Assembly (NCBI GenBank): GCA_018881555.1
Contig: JACAXG010000028.1
Location: 716,006-780,005 of the forward strand
Reading direction: 5' to 3'
Origin: Amblyornis subalaris
Lineage: Eukaryota > Chordata > Aves > Passeriformes > Ptilonorhynchidae
Length of the DNA stretch: 64,000 nucleotides
Shown here: piece after piece, positions 57,784 through 64,000 of the stretch
Position numbering within the stretch: position 1 is the stretch's first letter
Layout: every line of letters begins with the position of its first letter
Made by a program: the position numbers and the translations under genes
The notes under the pieces: generated by a model
The model's input: only the letters and a program-made list of their open reading frames with translations
Databases searched by the model: none
Told to the model about the DNA's origin: nothing

Positions 57784-58295
57784 TCAGACCGGCGTGGTTC
57801 GTCTGTTGGCCGGGTTGTTGTGCAAAGACTCCTTGAACTCTTTGGGGATGGAGTTATGGACCTGTAAAAAACCGTGGTCCCGCTCCGAGTTGAGCAGCGT
57901 CCCCATGGTGACCTTGGAGGGATCCCTGGAGAGGGTGAACATGGAGATGTCGGTGGAGGGGATGGTGCTGAACCCTTTGCTGATGGGCGACATGTCCCGG
58001 GAGCGGGGCTCGGTGGAGCGGGAGCTGGACCGCCGGCGGAAGCGGTACCTGTAGGGGGGGAGGCGGGTGAAGGCCGACTTCTTCAGCAGCTCCGAGTGGG
58101 AGCGGGCGCGGATCTGGCGGTGCTTCTCGATGTACATGTGCACGGCGATCACCCCCACCATCTCGGCGATGATGAAGGACAGGGCCCCGAAGTAGAAGGA
58201 CCAGCCGTAGGAGTAGCTCTTCTTGGAGTCGCTCTGCCCCGGGTCCCCCGCGTTGGCCGAGATGTAGACTATGATCCCGATGATGTTGCTGAGAC
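57784..58295 (-). CDS. CACNG3: CACNG3 last coding exon 4
   Basis: Acceptor CCCCCTGCAG, 512 nt, stop TGA at 57784-57786. It encodes the rest of TM3 ([13 protein letters not shown]), TM4 ([20 protein letters not shown]) and the cytoplasmic tail ending [15 protein letters not shown]. The exon is GC-rich, unlike the adjoining AT-rich 3' flank. Confidence 0.97.
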
Positions 58296-61200
58296 CTGCA
58301 GGGGGGACCAGTGGGACAGGTGCTCACCTGAGCAGCAGGAGGGGATGGGGGGATGTGTCCCCATGGGGCACCAACCCCTCTGCCAGCACATTTGGGCCAA
58401 ATCCGCTTGCAGACCTCTGCTGGTGTCCCAGGATACCTCTACATTCACTTACATCCAGTACACCTGTACATCCCCGCATATCAGAAGGAAAGGAGGAATA
58501 ACCAGTATTTTGTTTAGAAAACGGACATTTCGAGAGCTGATTGTGCTTTGTTTTGCTGAGCAGTGAACCACAGGAGCCCAGCTGGTGCCCTGCACCAGGG
58601 CTGTGGCCGGAGCAGAGCCAACTCGAGGGGCACAGTGGGATCCCTCCAGCATGAACCCCAGCTCGCCATGGCCCTGGAAGCACAGGGAAGCAGCAATGGT
58701 TCCATCTCTCTCGATTTCTGGTGGAGCCCCGAGGCTTTGTTTGGGACAGGGGCAGCCTGTGCCCCACCGGCAGCCAGCGGGGCTGTGCCGCAGGCTGGTG
58801 CATTCCCGGATTTACTTAATGAATCGATTATGTTCTCTCTGCTGTTTTCTCATCTGCATCAGCAGCTCCTGCCAGCCAAGGAGGGAGAGTCATTTGTCTC
58901 TTTGTGGGGAGAAGAAAAACACAAAATAGAGCAGTTCCTTGAGACAAAGACATTGTCACGCGATAATCAGGGGAAGCGTTGGGGAACAGCACAGGGAAAT
59001 GAGTAATCCAGCAGGAATGGCCTCTCCAGACAGCGATTTCCCTGTGGGACTGCGGCAGCCCCTCTGCCTGGTGCTGCTGCTGCCGGCACAGTGCTNGCTG
59101 ACTGGCCAGGATGGAGAACGGAGCCCCAGACCCTGTCCCGGGATCGCTGCACTCTGGGAGCCTCTCCTGGGCTGCAGCCCCTGCACAGACCCTGCTCGGG
59201 CAGAGCAGGGGGCACACCTGAAGCACTGTCCAGCACAGTGACCATGGCCAGAGAACCCTGACGGTTTTTTCCTGCAGTGGGGATTTTCCCACAGGGATGG
59301 GACAGCTCACAAACCTCAAAATCGCTCTGTGCCGATGGTCTGGGAGGACCCACACCCCTCCTCCCATTCTCCCCTGCCCCCAGGCTGGAAGAGCCACCCN
59401 GGCAGCTCCTACCTGCGGAGACGAAGAAGATGCCGGCGCTGAGGATGACGTTGTGTTTGCTCTTGTAGAACTCGCTGGCGGCCACGCACAGGCCCCCGAA
59501 GAACAGCAGCCCCACGCTGAGGATGGGGAAGATGCTGGACGCTCTCACCGCACCTGCAGGACACGGAGAGGGACAGGATCAGCCCCCAGCAGCCGTCACC
59601 AACATCAGCACCTGGGAAGGATCAGTGCAAGAGCACTCCTTGTGCTGTCGGGACTGACGGGGAGACCCAGCTCCGGTCCCCACTATGCACTCTCTGCTTG
59701 CCATGGAATCCCAGAATGGCTTGGGTTGGAAAAGACCTTAAGGCCCAACCAGTTCCACTCCCTGCCATGGGAAGGGACACCTTCCACTATCCAAGGTTGC
59801 TCCAAGGCCTGTCCAGCCTGGCCTGGGACACTTCCAGGGATAGAACAGACCCAGCTTCTCTGTGCCAGGCCCTGGCACCCACCCTCACAGGGAACAATTT
59901 CTTCCCAGTATTTCTGTTCTCCCTGAGCTGCTCCAGAGCCCAGCACCAGCCATAAAAACAACTTAAACCCTAAACTTCTTTTTTTTCCTCTCCTAGGTTA
60001 TGTCAAGGAATTATGTCTTCCAGCCTTGTCACATGGTCAGCACCAGCAATTTACCTTCCCAACACCAAACACACCACCCTCGGGTTTTGCCTGGAGTGCC
60101 TCTGGAGTCTGGGATGGCAGAAACCCCACGGATCTCACCAGGCTGGTGAGGAACTGCCAACCACAGTGTCAGGAACCTCTCCTGTGGGGCCCAAACTATC
60201 ACAGCTGCTTTGAAAGTAAAAATTTACAAATAAACATACCTCAGTTTCAGCAAAAAGTAATTCTCTGATGTAGGGGAGGAACATTTTGAAAATGAACAGA
60301 ATGCCAAGGTCCCAGAGCCCAGCCCGGACAGTGCCATGANGCTGGTGCTGGGCTCCATCCCACAGGATCAGCTCTGGCAGCACTGACAGCAGTCACTGAC
60401 CAGGCACCACACAAAGAAGGGACTTTCCTATATGGATCAGCTTCCAAAATGACAGTAGAGAGTAATGAATGCAGCAAATCACTACCTGCTGCACCAAAAA
60501 TACACTGTGCCTTAGTTTGGGCTCTCATCCCTCGATTAGGGCCATTATTAAAGCACAGAAATACAGAGAAGCTCCATTAAAATTCCACTCTGGGGGCTTT
60601 AAAATAGACTTTTTACTTTAAATGTGAGAGGGGGTGGGAGAACTTCAACACTAATCTACTAAAACTGCAAACCCATTTCATTAAATTCGCTCTCCTCTTC
60701 ACCGGGTGAGCAGAGCTGTAGGAATTTGGGAGTCCAGAGCAACAGCCAGATGAGCAGCAGCTGGGTCAGGCAGGGGGTTGGGGCTGAGCAATGGGCACGG
60801 GGCCCTTCTCCCAGGATTCCTTCCAGTCCCAGCAGCTCTGAGAGCGCCCAGGGCTGCCACGAGCCCCTGCTGCCTGTTGTTGTTTGGGAACACGGGTGTG
60901 GGGATGAACTCTCAGCCGTGCAGACCTCCAGTCTGTCACACACGAGTGGCTTTGCATGTCAGGGTGTGTCATTTGTGCCCAGCCTCTGTCCCNGGTGCCC
61001 CGCACACGCTCCACACGTGTGTGCCCAGCGCTGAGGGGACCGTGCTCCTTCTCTGCAGGGTCACCCTCAACCAGCCTCAGGGCCGCCCATGCTTTCCCTG
61101 AAAGAGGGGAAATTTAGGTGAGATATACAGAAGAAATTCTTCCCTGTGGAAGGGGTGGGGAGGCCATGACACAGAATGCCCAGAGAAGCTGTGGCTGCCC

Positions 61201-61954
61201 CATCCCTGGAAGTGTCCCAGGCCAGGCTGGATGGGGCTTGGAGCAACCTGGGATAGTGGAAGGTGTCCCTGCCCATGGCAGGGAGTGGTACTGGATGATC
61301 CTGAAGGTCCCTTCCAACCCAAACCATTCCANGGTTCTGTGTGGAAGCCTGCAGTTCTGAAGCTCTGCTGGCCCCCAGGACAGGAGGACACTGAGACAGG
61401 AGGACCCACTTTTCCCAGGAAAGCTGCCACTTCAATTTCCCTCTGTCTCCCTGAGCTTGGCTGCCTCCAGCAGAACACACGGCAGATGCTCGTTGTGCTT
61501 CCCCAGCAAATGCAGCCTGGCTGAAGACTCGGGCGACAGGGACGGCAGCACGGATGGGGCACGAACATGAGCCCCTGTGGTGCTGCACCCTCCGACCCAG
61601 GGAGGCCCCCAACAAACTCGGCCTGTGCAGCAGCTGCTGGGTCCGGCCGTGGGGACGGTGGGTGCCGGAGCAATGTGCCATTCACGTGTGGCACTGCGGC
61701 GGGACGGGGCCGTGCTCGGGTCGCCCGGAGGGTCCCTGCTGCTGCGCGGGGAGCCTGGGGAGCTGCGACCCTCCAGCCTCCTGCCGGGTGAAGCTGGGGG
61801 ACAGGGAGGGGGTGCCCTGCAGCGTGTGAAGGGGCCCCAGGGGATGTGTGCCATGGGGGAGCAGACTCACGGAGGAGATACTCGGCCGTGTCTTGCTCGT
61901 AGTCTGCATCCTCAGGGAAGTGGTCGATTTTCTTACACACTCCTCGGAAGGTTC
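57784..61954 (-). CDS. CACNG3: CACNG3, 3' three coding exons (5' exon outside window)
   Basis: CACNG3 encodes TARP gamma-3, a four-pass membrane protein that traffics AMPA-type glutamate receptors to synapses and modulates their gating. It was first named as a calcium-channel gamma subunit. Three exons of 84, 141 and 512 nt with matching phases encode residues corresponding to about 71-315. Seen are the end of the first extracellular loop, TM2 (about 105-125), TM3 (about 135-157), TM4 (about 179-200), a cytoplasmic Ser/Arg-rich tail ([15 protein letters not shown]) and the C-terminal PDZ ligand TTPV, which in the family binds PSD-95-type scaffolds. If exon 1 is 211 nt as expected, the full protein would be 315 aa, the human length. 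The tail matches gamma-3 more closely than my recollection of gamma-2, -4 or -8. Confidence 0.95.
58296..59412 (-). other. CACNG3 intron 3
   Basis: A 1.1-kb intron with no repeat or exon recognised. Confidence 0.8.
59413..59553 (-). CDS. CACNG3: CACNG3 coding exon 3 (141 nt)
   Basis: Acceptor GTCCTGCAG and donor GTAGGA flank [20 protein letters not shown] and [20 protein letters not shown], covering TM2 and the start of TM3. The 141-nt size is standard for the family. Confidence 0.96.
59702..59935 (-). mobile_element. CR1 LINE 3' fragment in CACNG3 intron 2
   Basis: Reads GGGTTGGAAAAGACCTTAAG, GGGACACCTTCCACTATCC and GGTTGCTCCAAGG on the plus strand, so the element is on the minus strand, the same strand as the gene. 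Confidence 0.95.
61090..61345 (+). mobile_element. CR1 LINE 3' fragment in CACNG3 intron 2
   Basis: Plus-oriented CR1 tail with GCTGTGGCTGCCCCATCC, GGAGCAACCTGGGATAG, GGAAGGTGTCCCTGCCC and GGTCCCTTCCAACCCAAACC, antisense to CACNG3 and inverted relative to the copy 1.2 kb away. Confidence 0.95.
61871..61954 (-). CDS. CACNG3: CACNG3 coding exon 2 (84 nt)
   Basis: Acceptor GTCTCCCCAG and donor GTGAGT flank [20 protein letters not shown] and DTAEYLL, the second part of the large extracellular loop. The 84-nt size is standard for the TARP family. Confidence 0.96.
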
Positions 61955-64000
61955 CTGGGGAGACACAGGGAAACACTCAGAACCCTGCGCTGGCCGGAGC
62001 ACTGTGGGATGTGCGGCAGCCCAGGGGCCTTGATGTTCTAGATGGGGACACTGAGGCACAGCCTGGGACTCCTCTGATGTGGCAAGGGACAGGCTGTGGT
62101 GGGAGGAACTGCAGCATCTCCCTGGAGGAAGGGCAGTCCCCTCGCCACCCCGGCACCAGAGCACATGGTCAGGTGATGATGGCTCTGTCCCCTCTGCCAT
62201 GGGACCAGGAAGGACACGTCACCAGGGCTCCAGGCAGGAGAATCCAACCCCCCGGTGTCCCGCACGGNGGCATGCTCCCGGGCTGCGCTTGGGGGAGCTG
62301 AGCAGCATGACAGGCATCAATTAAAACCTGGAGATGCAGCTCTGGAGGAGGCGAGCTGTCATCCAGAGGGAGACACAGCATCCAAGGGAGAATCGCCTGC
62401 TCCCGTTGCTTTGGGAACTGTGGGAGAAGGGGATGCACCGGGCAAGGTGAGGACTCCAGCCGCACAGCACAGTCCCCAGCCTCCTCCTCCTCTCAGCTCC
62501 GGGTTTCCACCCACCTGCTCCCAGTACCCAGAGCCAGCAGACTCTGCCCCAGGCCCTCCAGAGCCCCCCACNCATCCCTCTGCTCTGCAGCCATCGGGCA
62601 CTGCCAGAGTGGGGCTGCACCAACTGAGCCACAGGCTGGGCTGGCACATGCAGAGCAACACGCCCGGCTGCCCAGGGGAGGGGGTGGGCCGGGGGGCAGC
62701 CCTGGCTCCGCAGCATCATTCACACTCTGACATTTATTTTGGCTCCTTTACTCCCTCTGTTCATCAACTGATGCTCGTTGCCATGGCAATGCTGAGCCAC
62801 CTGACACACAACTTCAGCCTCCAAACACACACCACAACAAGGCTGCAATCCCAAAAAGCCCCCTCTGACCTCCAAACTGCTCCCCAAGGAGGGAATCCTG
62901 CCCTTGGGAGCTGTGGTTGGAAATGGCTTTGGGGATGGATGAGGCGGCTGATGTGGTCCTGACCGGATGTCACATCCTCAGCCACCAGGGCCCCGTCCCC
63001 TGGTGACAGCAGATGCGACTCCATGTGTTCCTCTCCCGGCTTTACAGCTGGGCCTGGCTGAAGGACATCGGGATGGTGTCACTGGGACATGTCCTGGCTG
63101 AGGCACCGGCTCTGGGCACTCACAGTCCCTGCCAATGCCTCATCTGGGTGCGCCTTCCAGGCACCCAGCTGTGCATCCAGAGGCAGGCACAGGCCTGGGC
63201 ACAGCACAGCGTGGCTCGTGCTCTGCGGACAGGCTGCACCGGGGGGCTGCTGCCTCCGCCCCAGCCACCGCTCCCGGTGCTGCCAGAGGTTGGGCTCCCG
63301 GCTAGGAGCATGCCANGCTGCTGGTTCCAGCACATCCCAAGCCGCTCCTGAGCCCTTTCCCAGCGCTGGCCGTGCCTGTGCCGTGGCTCTGCGCTGGGGC
63401 CTGAGTCACACCCGCGGGTTTGATTCATCTGCGGCCGGGCGAGCGCCAGCGCAGGTGGTGCTGCCGCCGGTACCCACTCCCCGCTCGGCTGTTCCTGCGG
63501 TGGATCTCAGCAATTTCCTCCCAGTTAGCCAGCTTGGCTTATCGCCACACTTCCCTGCCAGAGCCCAGCACCGCAGCGGCTGGCCCTGCTCAGCCCCTGG
63601 GCAGTGGGGCTGCGCTGGGAGCCCCGATCAGCCGGAGCTCCCCCCTCTCCCACCCCAGCACTGGAGGAACCAGACCTGCCCGTCCCCTCCTTCAGGAGGG
63701 CTCGGCATGAGCAGCCCCGGCTCCGCCAGCAGTCGGTGCCACCAGGCAGGTGCCACCAGGCAGGTGCCACCTCTGCCCACTCTCTGCAGCGGGTGCACAG
63801 CCCTGGGCAGGAGTGGGGCGCGTCCACCCTTGCTGTGCCCCAGCCTCAGCCGGCTGCAGGGCAAACTCTGCATGTGATGGTCTCACCTTAGTCCATGGAA
63901 ACCTTCTCCAGCTGGAAAATCTTCCAGGGCACTTTGTGTGTGTGAGCAATGGGACCGTGGGCCGTGCCCGTGCCCGGTGGCCCCAGCTCCCGCAGCGAGC
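61955..64000 (-). other. CACNG3 intron 1 (partial)
   Basis: GC-rich sequence upstream of exon 2. I looked for exon 1 (cytoplasmic start, TM1 and a GTDYW-type motif) and did not see it, so it should lie beyond the window. A short GCCACCAGGCAGGT tandem occurs at about 63738-63771. Confidence 0.65.

Larger units (their letters stand above)
59554..61870 (-). other. CACNG3 intron 2
   Basis: A 2.3-kb intron holding two CR1 3' ends in opposite orientation (listed separately). No other feature is recognised. Confidence 0.8.

Noticed and set aside
42150..61345. Recurrent similar peptides (for example GVPAHGR and LSQVAPSP) in many open frames
   Set aside because: All derive from CR1 3' ends, which are non-coding there.

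Overview
This is a window of vertebrate nuclear DNA, most likely from a bird. Split genes have canonical GT-AG introns and vertebrate-type proteins. About a dozen truncated 3' ends of CR1 LINEs, the characteristic avian retroposon, are scattered through it. No mammalian SINEs or L1 are visible, introns and intergenic distances are short, and much of the sequence is GC-rich, as on an avian microchromosome. Isolated single N bases and one 265-base N run mark it as a draft assembly.

Two protein-coding genes lie here, both on the minus strand. (1) RBBP6 (ubiquitin ligase and pre-mRNA 3'-end-processing factor) is complete, with 17 coding exons between 40786 (ATG) and 13155 (TAA). Every intron phase closes, and the joined reading frame is 1776 codons plus stop. 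A poly(A) signal lies at 12752-12757, and the promoter is a CpG island at about 40.6-41.5 kb. (2) The last three coding exons of CACNG3 (AMPA-receptor auxiliary subunit, TARP gamma-3) lie at 61954-57784 and end in the TTPV PDZ ligand. Its first exon is beyond the right edge. From memory, the human order is CACNG3-RBBP6-TNRC6A, all in one orientation. The window keeps that order and orientation, with a much smaller gap between the genes; TNRC6A would lie off the left end.

Layout: 1-12.7 kb is intergenic DNA with two GC-rich, CpG-rich patches (about 2.4-3.4 and 10.15-10.68 kb), AT-rich islands and CR1 fragments. 12.7-41.5 kb is RBBP6, in which I saw no CR1. 41.5-56.7 kb is intergenic and CR1-rich; it holds a 20-bp minisatellite interrupted by the assembly gap. 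56.7-64 kb is the 3' part of CACNG3, with a GGAA-type microsatellite in or next to its 3' UTR and two oppositely oriented CR1 copies in one intron.

The points most worth a second look are all in or around RBBP6. They are a 12-glutamine plus 10-proline tract just after the RING finger; a readthrough of exon 3 that rebuilds the short DWNN-only isoform; a CpG-rich degenerate tandem repeat, upstream ORFs, E-box/CRE sites and a perfect G-quadruplex motif at the promoter; and signs of regulated splicing around exons 13-15. I found no evidence of a wholly new genetic system, CRISPR array, RNA gene or viral gene.
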